From Streptomyces camponoticapitis (lineage in GTDB: Bacteria; Actinomycetota; Actinomycetes; Streptomycetales; Streptomycetaceae), in the NCBI RefSeq assembly GCF_014646115.1, contig NZ_BMMV01000009.1, positions 62,001 through 126,000 of the forward strand: a DNA stretch of 64,000 bases, written 5' to 3'. Made by a program: the position numbers and the translations under genes. The notes beneath the pieces were generated by a model, which ran no database searches, had not been told where the DNA came from, and saw nothing but the letters and a program-made list of their open reading frames with translations. Below, piece by piece: positions 8,264 to 15,863 of this stretch (the first letter of the stretch is position 1; every line of letters begins with the position of its first letter).

Positions 8264-9304
8264 ATGCGCCGCTACAAGAGAACCCTGGTCGCCGCCGCGC
8301 TGATGGCCACCCTGGTGTCCGGCACCGCCGGCTGGGCCGCCGGGAGCGGGCAGAGCCCCGTCACCGGCCCCCCGCCCGGCACCGCGGCCTGGCTGGACGA
8401 CACGTCGCTCGGACGCTCCCTGCCGGACCCGGGGAAGGCAAGCCCCGCCCAAGTCGCCGCGTTCTTCGGTGCGTTGAGCCCCGCCCAGCAACGTGAGCTC
8501 GCCGCGCGGCACCCCTCCGTCGTGGGGAACCTCGACGGCGCCCCCGTCCAACTCCGGTACCGGGCCAACAGGCTGGCCATCGCCGAGGACCCCCGTTACG
8601 CCCGCCTCGCCGAGAACGGTCGGCAGATCATCGCCTTCGATCCGCGCGGTCGCGGCACCGTAGCCGAGGTGTACGGAAACCTGCTGACGGCACGTCATGT
8701 CGCCGTCGTGGTGCCGGGTTCGGACATCGACGCCAGGACGTACGACCGGAAGAGGGACCCGTACGGCACCCCCGCCGGGATGGCCGGCTCGCTGCGGACC
8801 GCGACCAACGGCCGTATCGCCGTGGTGGCGTGGGCCGGCTACACCACGCCCCTCGGCCTCGGGCTGGACGCCGCGACGGGCGGGCTCGCCGAAGCGGGCG
8901 CCGGGCGGCTGGCCCGGTTCACCGGGGGCCTGACCGCCGCCGGGGTCAAGACACCGAAGCTGTTCTGCCACAGCTACGGCTCCGTGGTGTGCGGCATCGC
9001 CGCGAGCGAGGCGGCTGCGAGCGACATCGTGGTCCTCGGCTCCCCCGGCATGCGCGCCGCGAACGTGGCCGCGCTGCGGACGGACGCCCGGGTGTGGGCG
9101 GCGAAGGACCCGTCGGACTGGATCTCCAAGGTGCCGAACGTCGAGTTCCTTGGCCTGGGCCACGGCACGGATCCGGCGGCGGAGGACTTCGGGGCCCGCC
9201 GGGTCCCCGCCGGCACCGCGCACGGTCACACCGGCTACTTCGCCCCCGGCACGGACTCGCTCCGCGCCTTCGCCGCGATCGCCACGGGGGGTGACGTGCG
9301 ATGA
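8264..9304 (+). CDS. alpha/beta hydrolase, Abhydrolase_8 (DUF1023) family, paralog 2, secreted
   Basis: A 346-residue hydrolase with an N-terminal signal peptide (RRYKRTLVAAALMATLVSG, cleavage near GWAAG). The nucleophile elbow is CHSYGS with Ser237; candidate acid and base lie in DPSDW and LGHGTDP. GAGGGA is spaced 7 bases from the ATG at 8264. It is paralogous to 3397-4608 over nearly its whole length, lacking that gene's short insertion. Its stop codon overlaps the start of the acyltransferase (ATGA), so the two products probably act together outside the cell on an acylated envelope compound. The substrate is unknown. Confidence 0.88.
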   Translation: MRRYKRTLVAAALMATLVSGTAGWAAGSGQSPVTGPPPGTAAWLDDTSLGRSLPDPGKASPAQVAAFFGALSPAQQRELAARHPSVVGNLDGAPVQLRYRANRLAIAEDPRYARLAENGRQIIAFDPRGRGTVAEVYGNLLTARHVAVVVPGSDIDARTYDRKRDPYGTPAGMAGSLRTATNGRIAVVAWAGYTTPLGLGLDAATGGLAEAGAGRLARFTGGLTAAGVKTPKLFCHSYGSVVCGIAASEAAASDIVVLGSPGMRAANVAALRTDARVWAAKDPSDWISKVPNVEFLGLGHGTDPAAEDFGARRVPAGTAHGHTGYFAPGTDSLRAFAAIATGGDVR

Positions 9305-10494
9305 GGCTCGTCGAGAAGATCGAGGCGCGGACGCCCGCGTCCCGTGACCGCGCGATCGACGGTCTGCGCGCGCTCGCGCTGCTCGCGGTGCCGACGGGGC
9401 ACTGGCTGCTGGGCGGATTCACGCTGGACGAGGGGGCGTTGCGCAACGCGAGCCCGCTGAGCACGTTCGGCCTCTTCGCGCCGGTGAGCTGGGTGCTCCA
9501 GATGCTGGGCATCTTCTTCCTGGTCGGCGGTTACGCGTCGGTGCTCTCCTACCGGCGCCGGAAGGGCTCCACCGCGGACTGGCTCCGGCAGCGCGTGACC
9601 CGGCTGGGGCGCCCGGTGCTGGGCGTGACGGCGGTGTGGGCGGTGCTGATCCCGGTGCTGTACGCGGCCGGTGTGCCCGGGACGACACTGCGTACGGGCT
9701 CGACGCTGGTGGTGCAGCCGCTGTGGTTCGTGGGCGTGTACGTCGTGGTGACGGCGCTGACGCCGTACTGCGTGCGGGCCGCGCGGTACCTGGGCGCGTG
9801 GGCGGCGGCGCCGTTGCTGGGGGTGGTGGCCGTCGTGGATGTGCTGCGCTACGGCCCGTACGGCGACGCGATGCCCGGGTGGCTGAGCGTGGTGAACATC
9901 CTGCCGGGCTGGCTCTTCGCGTATCAGCTCGGCGTGTCGTGGGGCGAGGGCCGGATCAGCCGGCGCGGCGCGCGGGTGCTGCTGGTGGGCGGCGGGGTGC
10001 TCTTCGCCGTACTGCTGGTGGTCTTCCACTACCCGGCGTCGATGGTCGGGGTGCCCGGTGAGGCGCGGACCAATTCGCATCCGCCGTCGCTGCTGGTGCT
10101 GGCGCTGGCCGCGGTGCAGAGCGGCGCGGCGATCCTGCTGCGGGACCGGATCGCGCGGGTGCTGAGCAGGCCCGCGCTGTGGGCGCCGGTCGTGGTGATC
10201 AACCTGTCCGCGATGACGATCCTGTGCTGGCACCAGACGGCGATGCTCGCGGCGGCGGTGCCGGGTTCGTATCTGGGTGCGGTGCCGGGGCTGACGACCG
10301 CTCCGGATTCGTACGGCTGGATTCTCGGCCGGGTGCTGTGGATGCCGCTGTTCGCGGTGCTGCTGGTGGTGATCGCCCGGTACGCGCGGGCGTTCGAGGC
10401 GCCGTGGGAGTCGGGCACGCGCGCCGCGAACGCCCGCCGGGCAGCGGCGGGGCTGCTCGCGGCGGGCTTCGCGGTGTACGCGCTGGCGCTGTGA
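9301..10494 (+). CDS. membrane acyltransferase, acyltransferase_3 family
   Basis: A 397-residue polytopic membrane protein with about ten hydrophobic segments. The family start motif is present: RDRAIDGLRALALLAV, followed by PTGHW with the expected catalytic His near residue 34. A second region, ILCWHQTAML, near residue 310 is also typical. These enzymes move acyl groups (often acetyl or succinyl) onto sugars or lipids facing the outside. It is coupled by a 4-base overlap to the secreted hydrolase, suggesting opposing or sequential acylation and deacylation. The start is fixed by the ATGA overlap. Confidence 0.88.
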   Translation: MRLVEKIEARTPASRDRAIDGLRALALLAVPTGHWLLGGFTLDEGALRNASPLSTFGLFAPVSWVLQMLGIFFLVGGYASVLSYRRRKGSTADWLRQRVTRLGRPVLGVTAVWAVLIPVLYAAGVPGTTLRTGSTLVVQPLWFVGVYVVVTALTPYCVRAARYLGAWAAAPLLGVVAVVDVLRYGPYGDAMPGWLSVVNILPGWLFAYQLGVSWGEGRISRRGARVLLVGGGVLFAVLLVVFHYPASMVGVPGEARTNSHPPSLLVLALAAVQSGAAILLRDRIARVLSRPALWAPVVVINLSAMTILCWHQTAMLAAAVPGSYLGAVPGLTTAPDSYGWILGRVLWMPLFAVLLVVIARYARAFEAPWESGTRAANARRAAAGLLAAGFAVYALAL

Positions 10495-10510
10495 GGTGGT
10501 GCGGCGGGGG

Positions 10511-11527
10511 CTACTCGCGGGCGGCGGACGTCGCGGACATGTCGGCGTAGCGGTCGCCGGTGACCTGTCCGGCGATCGGCTCCAGGAGCGCCAGGTCCCC
10601 GGGGGTGAGGGTGATGCGGGTGGCGGCGGCGTTCTCCAGCAGCCGCGAGCGCTTGCGTGTGCCGGGGATCGGTACGACGGTCAGACCGTGCACCTGGGCG
10701 CGCTGCTGCACCCAGGCGAGCGCGATCTGCCCGGCGGTCGCGCCGTGGGCCGCCGCGACGGCGCGGACGGGTTCGAGGAGCGCGGCGTTGCGGCCCGCGT
10801 TCTCGCCGGTGAAGCGCGGCATGCCGCGCCGGAAGTCCTCGCTCTGGAGCTCCGTGTCGGCCTGGGTGAACGAGCCGGTCAGGAAGCCGCGTCCGAGCGG
10901 TGAGTACGGCACGAGGGCGACGCCCAGTTCGGCGGCGGCGGCCGCGGCGCTCGTCTCGACGTCGCGGGAGAACAGCGACCACTCGGACTGGAGCGCGGCG
11001 ATGGGGTGCACGGAGTGCGCCTCGCGCAGTTCGGCGCCGGTGACCTCGCTCAGGCCGAGGTGTTTGACCTTGCCCTCGGCGACGAGTTCGGCCATCGCGC
11101 CGACGGACTCGGCGAACGGTACGCCGGGGTCGTGGCGGTGCATGTAGTAGAGGTCGATGACGTCGACGCCGAGGCGCCGCAGGGAGTCTTCGACGGCCTG
11201 TTTGATGTACCCGGGCTCGTTGCGTACACCCCGGTACTTCGGGTCGTCGGTGCGGCGCTCGATGCCGAACTTGGTGGCGAGGGTTATCTCGTCGCGGTGG
11301 GCGGCGACGAACGGCGCGAGGAATGTCTCGTTGGCGCCGAGCCCGTACACGTTGGCCGTGTCGATGAGGGTGACGCCCGCCTCGACCGTGGCTTCGAGGG
11401 TGTCCCGGGCGGCCGCCTCGTCCGTGTCGCCGTAGAACTCGCTTATGCCCATGGCGCCGAAGCCCTGGACACCGACCGTGGGTCCGGCGGTGCCGAGCGT
11501 CACGGTGGTGATCTTCTCTGTGCTCAT
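10511..11527 (-). CDS. aldo/keto reductase
   Basis: A 338-residue cytosolic NADPH-dependent TIM-barrel reductase. The catalytic tetrad is visible: Asp and Tyr in DTANVYG, Lys in ATKFG and His in YMHRHD. The NADPH-binding end PIPGTRKRSRLLEN is typical of the AKR13-like group. AAGGG precedes the ATG. Its start overlaps the stop of the upstream MerR regulator by four bases, so both are one operon under the MerR promoter at 12 kb. It probably detoxifies reactive carbonyls; the physiological substrate is unknown. Confidence 0.93.
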   Translation of the reverse strand: MSTEKITTVTLGTAGPTVGVQGFGAMGISEFYGDTDEAAARDTLEATVEAGVTLIDTANVYGLGANETFLAPFVAAHRDEITLATKFGIERRTDDPKYRGVRNEPGYIKQAVEDSLRRLGVDVIDLYYMHRHDPGVPFAESVGAMAELVAEGKVKHLGLSEVTGAELREAHSVHPIAALQSEWSLFSRDVETSAAAAAAELGVALVPYSPLGRGFLTGSFTQADTELQSEDFRRGMPRFTGENAGRNAALLEPVRAVAAAHGATAGQIALAWVQQRAQVHGLTVVPIPGTRKRSRLLENAAATRITLTPGDLALLEPIAGQVTGDRYADMSATSAARE

Positions 11528-11991
11528 GATGCCCTTTCGGACGCGCGGTGCGCACCGGCGTAGAAGTCGATCTTGTGGTCGAGTACGGCGAGGGTGTCCT
11601 GGAGTTCGGTTATCCGCGACCGCACGTCGCGCCTGGTCTGCTGGAGCAGTTCCTGCCGCTCTTCGAAGGTGTGCTCGCCCTCCCGGACCAGTTCCGCGTA
11701 GCGGACCATGTCGGCGACCGGCATGCCGGTGAGGCGCAGTTTGCCGACGAGGGCGAGCCAGTCGAGGTCCTGGTTGGTGAAGCGCCGCTGCCCGGTATGC
11801 GACCGGTCGACGTGCGGCATGAGTCCGATCCGCTCGTACCAGCGCAGGGTGTGCGCGGTGAGGCCGGTGAAGGCTGCTACTTCGCTGATCGTGTACCGGT
11901 CGTCGCCGTCGGGGCGCGGATGGGTCGACGGGGCTCTCACACAGATGTCCTCGGCCTCCGCCGTGACGGGGGTGCTTTCGATCAGCGTCAT
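11524..11991 (-). CDS. MerR family transcriptional regulator
   Basis: A 155-residue regulator. The MerR helix-turn-helix and wing are at about residues 32-100: YTISEVAAFTGLTAHTLRWY, then ERIGLMPHVDRS and a winged QRRFTNQDLDWL. The long dimerisation helix follows (FEERQELLQQTRRDV...). There is no Cys-rich metal site, so it is not a metal sensor of the MerR/CueR type; it resembles regulators of aldehyde or redox-stress enzymes. The ATG at 11991 is six bases after a TACGTT -10 box, so the mRNA is probably leaderless. It likely activates itself and the coupled aldo/keto reductase. Confidence 0.92.
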   Translation of the reverse strand: MTLIESTPVTAEAEDICVRAPSTHPRPDGDDRYTISEVAAFTGLTAHTLRWYERIGLMPHVDRSHTGQRRFTNQDLDWLALVGKLRLTGMPVADMVRYAELVREGEHTFEERQELLQQTRRDVRSRITELQDTLAVLDHKIDFYAGAHRASERAS

Positions 11992-11997
11992 GGCTTC

Positions 11998-12028
11998 AAC
12001 GTAGGACCTTGGAGTGCACTCCAAGCAA
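11998..12028 (-). promoter_or_regulatory. MerR-type promoter with 19-bp spacer and 18-bp palindromic operator
   Basis: Reading the minus strand: -35 TTGCTT (12028-12023), a 19-bp spacer, and -10 TACGTT (12003-11998). A perfect 18-bp palindrome CTTGGAGTGCACTCCAAG (12008-12025) fills the spacer and overlaps the -35. Over-long spacers with a dyad are the hallmark of MerR-family promoters, which the protein untwists to activate. Transcription would begin at or next to the ATG at 11991. Confidence 0.85.
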
Positions 12029-12105
12029 GGGGGACCGGGCGATGTTCTTCGCCGGCTCCCGTACCGGGGTCGGGCGGCGGAAGGGTCCCGTCTACGCTCG
12101 TGGCC

Positions 12106-12927
12106 ATGCAGAGCCTGGCGATGATCGAGAACTGGCCGGTGCCGACGGCCGCCGCGGCCGTGGTACGCGCGGACGGCACGGTGAGCGGGTCGTACGGCCC
12201 CACGTCGCACCGTTTCCCGCTGGCGTCGGTGACCAAGCCGCTCGCCGCGTACGCGGTGCTCGTGGCGTACGAGGAGGGGGCGGTCGAGCTGGACGAGCCG
12301 GCCGGGCCCGAGGGCTCGACCGTCCGCCATCTCCTCTCGCACACCAGCGGGCTGGCCTATGACGAGCACCGCGTGACGGCCCCGCCCGGCACCCGGCGGC
12401 TGTACTCGAACGCGGGTTTCGAGGCATTGGGCGAGCACGTCGCGAAGGCGACGGACATCCCGTTCCCCGAGTATCTGCGCCAGGCGGTCCTCGAACCTCT
12501 GGGCATGACCTCGACCGCGCTGGACGGCTCACCCGCGAAGAACGGTGTCTCGACGGTGGACGACCTGATCCGGTTCGCCGCCGAACTCCAGGCGCCTCGG
12601 CTGCTCGACCCCCGTACGGTCCTTGAGGCGATGACGGTGGTCCACCCCGGGCTGTCGGGGATCCTGCCGGGCTACGGGCATCAGAAGCCCAACGACTGGG
12701 GTCTGGGCTTCGAGATCAGGGACTCCAAGTCGCCGCACTGGACGGGAAGTTCGTCGTCACCGCGCACTTTCGGCCATTTCGGGCAGTCGGGCACGTTCCT
12801 GTGGGTCGACCCGGACGCGGGCGCGGCGTGCGTGGCGCTGACCGACCGGGACTTCGGCCCGTGGGCGGTCGAGGCCTGGCCGGCGTTCACGGACGCGGTG
12901 CTGGCGGAGCTGCGGCCCGAGAACTAG
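12106..12927 (+). CDS. serine hydrolase, beta-lactamase/class C family
   Basis: A 273-residue protein of the penicillin-binding/esterase fold. It has SxxK as SVTK near residue 40, a YxN-like YSN in TRRLYSNAG, and HFGQSG in place of the KTG box. There is no signal peptide, so it is probably a cytoplasmic esterase or amidase and not a resistance enzyme. The ATG at 12106 follows TACGCT by eight bases, so it may be leaderless. The last codon is a TAG whose T and A are shared with the stop of the convergent pirin gene, inside CTAG at 12924-12927. Confidence 0.85.
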   Translation: MQSLAMIENWPVPTAAAAVVRADGTVSGSYGPTSHRFPLASVTKPLAAYAVLVAYEEGAVELDEPAGPEGSTVRHLLSHTSGLAYDEHRVTAPPGTRRLYSNAGFEALGEHVAKATDIPFPEYLRQAVLEPLGMTSTALDGSPAKNGVSTVDDLIRFAAELQAPRLLDPRTVLEAMTVVHPGLSGILPGYGHQKPNDWGLGFEIRDSKSPHWTGSSSSPRTFGHFGQSGTFLWVDPDAGAACVALTDRDFGPWAVEAWPAFTDAVLAELRPEN

Positions 12928-13589
12928 GGTCTGTCCGGGCCCAGTTCCCAGATCAGCACCTCGGCCGGTTCGTCCGCGGCGACCTCCAGGCCCGCGGAGT
13001 CCGTGATCCGCGCCGAGTCACCGGGGCCCAACTCCACGCCCGCCAGGACCACCAGGCCCCGCACGACGTGCAGATACGCGTACACCGCGTCGGGGATCGC
13101 GGTCCGCTCGCCGTCCTGGAGCCGGCGCACATGCAGCATCGCGCCCGCCTCGGGGAGCGCGTACGGCGTGGAGTCTGCGATGCCGTGCACGATCTCGTAG
13201 CGGGGGGCGCCGCCGGGCGCGAGCGGGGCGAGCCACATCTGGACGAACACCAGCGGCTGTCCGCCGTCGTTGCGCTCCACATGCCGTACGCCGCCGCCCG
13301 CGCTGAGCCGCTGTACGTCTCCGGGCCGGACCACCGTGGCGTTCCCGGCGGAGTCGCGGTGGGTGAGTTCCCCCTCGACGACCCAGGTGACGATCTCCGT
13401 GTGGCTGTGCGGGTGTTCACCGAACCCGGCGCCGGGCGCGAGCCGTTCCTCGTTGCAGGCCAGCACCGCGCCGAAGCGGAGGTTGTCGGGATCGTAGAAC
13501 TCCCCGAAGGAGAAGGCGTGGAAGGACTCGATCCCGGCGGACAGGTCACCGCCGGGATAGCGGTCGTCGGCGTACCGGACGGAAATCAC
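12924..13589 (-). CDS. pirin family cupin protein
   Basis: A 221-residue bicupin. The N-terminal cupin has the pirin metal-site pattern GEHPHSHTEIVTWVVEGEL, with HxH and a following Glu, and HRDS. The second cupin is weaker. Some pirins are quercetin dioxygenases or redox sensors; no substrate is implied here. The likely start is GTG at 13589, about seven bases after TAACGT, so it is another leaderless candidate. The C-terminus ELGPDRP is read through a solitary copy of the repeat end GACAGACCC, and the stop TAG lies in the CTAG shared with the convergent hydrolase. Confidence 0.85.
   Translation of the reverse strand: MISVRYADDRYPGGDLSAGIESFHAFSFGEFYDPDNLRFGAVLACNEERLAPGAGFGEHPHSHTEIVTWVVEGELTHRDSAGNATVVRPGDVQRLSAGGGVRHVERNDGGQPLVFVQMWLAPLAPGGAPRYEIVHGIADSTPYALPEAGAMLHVRRLQDGERTAIPDAVYAYLHVVRGLVVLAGVELGPGDSARITDSAGLEVAADEPAEVLIWELGPDRP
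12925..12935. repeat. solitary repeat end TAGGGTCTGTC
   Basis: It matches the outer end of the palindromic repeat family (copies A and B), next to TA, without a partner end nearby. It forms the last codons of the pirin gene and the stop of the serine hydrolase. Confidence 0.55.
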
Positions 13590-13647
13590 GGTGCCCACGT
13601 TAGGGCCTGCCCGGCGCGCGGCCGTCCTGATAAGGCAGTCTTGTCCC

Positions 13648-14829
13648 GTGCCTGAACCCTCGAACGAAGCCCATCCGCATCCCGCGACCCTGCGCCGACT
13701 GGAGAAGTCGGCAGGCAGGCTGGCCGCGAACGCGATCGCCCGTATGGACGAGAAGCTGCCGTGGTACCGGGCGATGCCGCCGGAGAACCGTTCATGGATC
13801 GGTCTGGTCGCCCAGGCCGGTATCGCCGCCTTCACCGAGTGGTTCCGGCACCCCGAGACGCCGCAGGCCATCTCCACCGATGTGTTCGGTACGGCCCCGC
13901 GCGAGCTGACCCGGGCGATCACGCTGCGCCAGACCGTCGAGATGGTGCGCACCACCATCGAGGTCATGGAGTCGGCGATCGAGGAGGTCGCGGCGCCCGG
14001 CGATGTGTCGGTGCTGCGCGAGGCGCTGCTCGTGTACGCGCGGGAGATCGCCTTCGCGACGGCCCAGGTGTACGCGCAGGCCGCCGAGGCGCGGGGCGCC
14101 TGGGACGCGCGGCTGGAGTCGCTGGTGGTGAACGCCGTGCTCTCCGGCGAGGCCGACGAGGGCGCCGTGTCGCGGGCCTCCGCCCTGGGCTGGAACTCGC
14201 CCGAGCATGTGTGCGTACTGCTGGGCACCGCGCCCGACGGCGACAGCGAGCTGACCGTCGAGGCGATCCGCCGGGCAGCGCGGCACGCCAAGCTCCAGGT
14301 CCTCACCGGGGTGCTCGGTGACCGGCTGGTCGTCATCGCGGGCGGCAGCGACAACCCGCTCCAGGTCGCGAAAGCCCTGATCGGACCGTACGCGGCCGGG
14401 CCGGTGGTGGCGGGCCCCGTGGTGCCCGACCTGCTGGCGGCCACGCGGTCGGCGCAGGCGGCGGCGGCCGGTCTCAAGGCGTGTTCGGCCTGGCAGGACG
14501 CGCCGCGTCCCGTACTGTCCGACGATCTCCTGCCGGAGCGCGCGATCGCCTCGGATCCTGCCGCTCGTGAGCAGTTGGTGGAGGAGATCTACAGACCGCT
14601 TGAAGAAGCGGGCTCGGCGCTGCTGGAGACTCTGAGTGTTTATCTGGAGCAGGCGAGCAGTCTCGAAGGGGCCGCCCGGATGCTGTTCGTGCACCCCAAC
14701 ACCGTGCGCTACCGGCTTCGACGTGTGACCGACGTCACCGGATGGTCACCGTCCGATGTCCGTTCCGCCTTCACTCTGCGAATCGCGTTGATCTTGGGGA
14801 GGTTGGCCGACGGGGAATCGCCTTCCTAG
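13648..14829 (+). CDS. fasR: FasR, PucR-type activator of fatty-acid synthase genes
   Basis: A 393-residue regulator. The N-terminal two thirds are a helical/GGDEF-like sensor region; the C-terminus has the PucR helix-turn-helix: VYLEQASSLEGAARMLFVHPNTVRYRLRR, split as SLEGAARMLFVHP and NTVRYRLRRV. In S. coelicolor the gene directly upstream of fabD encodes FasR, shown to activate fabD-fabH-acpP-fabF; position and domain match here. I chose GTG at 13648 for the start of conserved sequence. A palindrome five bases after its stop is the probable target. Confidence 0.88.
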   Translation: MPEPSNEAHPHPATLRRLEKSAGRLAANAIARMDEKLPWYRAMPPENRSWIGLVAQAGIAAFTEWFRHPETPQAISTDVFGTAPRELTRAITLRQTVEMVRTTIEVMESAIEEVAAPGDVSVLREALLVYAREIAFATAQVYAQAAEARGAWDARLESLVVNAVLSGEADEGAVSRASALGWNSPEHVCVLLGTAPDGDSELTVEAIRRAARHAKLQVLTGVLGDRLVVIAGGSDNPLQVAKALIGPYAAGPVVAGPVVPDLLAATRSAQAAAAGLKACSAWQDAPRPVLSDDLLPERAIASDPAAREQLVEEIYRPLEEAGSALLETLSVYLEQASSLEGAARMLFVHPNTVRYRLRRVTDVTGWSPSDVRSAFTLRIALILGRLADGESPS

Positions 14830-14833
14830 CCTT

Positions 14834-14850
14834 TTGTTGGACACCAACAA
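14834..14850. promoter_or_regulatory. candidate FasR operator upstream of fabD
   Basis: TTGTTGG-ACA-CCAACAA is a perfect 7-bp inverted repeat, in a locally AT-rich patch, 68 bp before fabD. It is the only strong dyad between fasR and fabD, where FasR is known to bind in S. coelicolor. The assignment is an inference. Confidence 0.55.
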
Positions 14851-14918
14851 TTACCCCGACGGTTCTTCGTCCTTGTCCCCACGGGCGGCGGAGGCCGTCC
14901 CCACGAGAGAGTGTGAGA

Positions 14919-15848
14919 GTGCTCGTACTCGTCGCTCCCGGCCAAGGCGCTCAGACGCCCGGCTTCCTGACTCCCTGGCTCGATCTGCCCGGCGCCGAAG
15001 ACCGGCTGCGGGCGTGGTCGGCCGCCATCGACCTCGATCTGGTCCACTACGGCACGAAGGCCGACGCGGACGAGATCCGTGACACCGCCGTGGCCCAGCC
15101 GCTGCTGGTCGCCGCGGGTCTGCTCTCCGGCGACGCCGTGCGCGGCCTGCTGGCGGGCACCGCCGGCGCGGGCGCGGTCGCGGGACACAGTGTCGGCGAG
15201 ATCACCGCCGCCGTGTACGCGGGTGTGCTGAGCGAGGAGGCCGCGCTCGGCTTCGTCCGTACGCGCGGTCTGGCCATGGCCGAGGCGGCCGCCATCACGC
15301 CGACCGGTATGGCGGCGCTGCTCGGCGGCGACCCGGAGGTGACCCTGCCCCATCTGGAGAAGCTCGGTCTGACCCCGGCGAACGTGAACGGTGCCGGCCA
15401 GATCGTGGCCGCGGGCACCCTGGAGCAGATCGAGGCCCTGGCGGCGGACAAGCCCGAGGGCGTACGCCGTGTGGTGCCCCTCAAGGTCGCGGGCGCCTTC
15501 CACACCGAGCACATGGCCCCCGCGGTCGCCAAACTGGCGGAAGCGGCCGGAAAGCTCGACGTGTCAGACCCCGCCTTGCCGTATGTGTCCAACAAGGACG
15601 GGCAGACTGTGCGCACGGGGGCCGAGGTCGTCGCACGACTCGTGGGCCAGGTCGCCAACCCGGTCCGCTGGGACCTGTGCATGGAGACGTTCACGGAGCA
15701 GGGTGTGACGGCGTTGATCGAGCTGTGCCCGGGCGGCACGCTGACCGGTATCGCCAAGCGCGCCATGCCCGGTGTGAAGACCCTCGCGCTCAAGACCCCC
15801 GCCGACCTCGACGCGGCTCGCGAGATCGTCGCCGAGCACGCTGCCTAA
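14919..15848 (+). CDS. fabD: malonyl-CoA:ACP transacylase
   Basis: A 309-residue cytosolic enzyme that loads malonyl groups onto ACP. The active-site Ser91 is in GHSVG, the catalytic His195 in AFHTEHM, the Arg in RTRGLAM, and the glutamine loop is PGQGAQ. The start is GTG at 14919 (MLVLVAPGQG, as in the S. coelicolor protein); GTG at 14913 is an alternative two codons earlier. GAGAGAG lies upstream. It is first in the fabD-fabH-acpP-fabF operon. In Streptomyces the same enzyme also serves type II polyketide synthases. Confidence 0.97.
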   Translation: MLVLVAPGQGAQTPGFLTPWLDLPGAEDRLRAWSAAIDLDLVHYGTKADADEIRDTAVAQPLLVAAGLLSGDAVRGLLAGTAGAGAVAGHSVGEITAAVYAGVLSEEAALGFVRTRGLAMAEAAAITPTGMAALLGGDPEVTLPHLEKLGLTPANVNGAGQIVAAGTLEQIEALAADKPEGVRRVVPLKVAGAFHTEHMAPAVAKLAEAAGKLDVSDPALPYVSNKDGQTVRTGAEVVARLVGQVANPVRWDLCMETFTEQGVTALIELCPGGTLTGIAKRAMPGVKTLALKTPADLDAAREIVAEHAA

Positions 15849-15863
15849 GGAGCCCGAGAGAGC

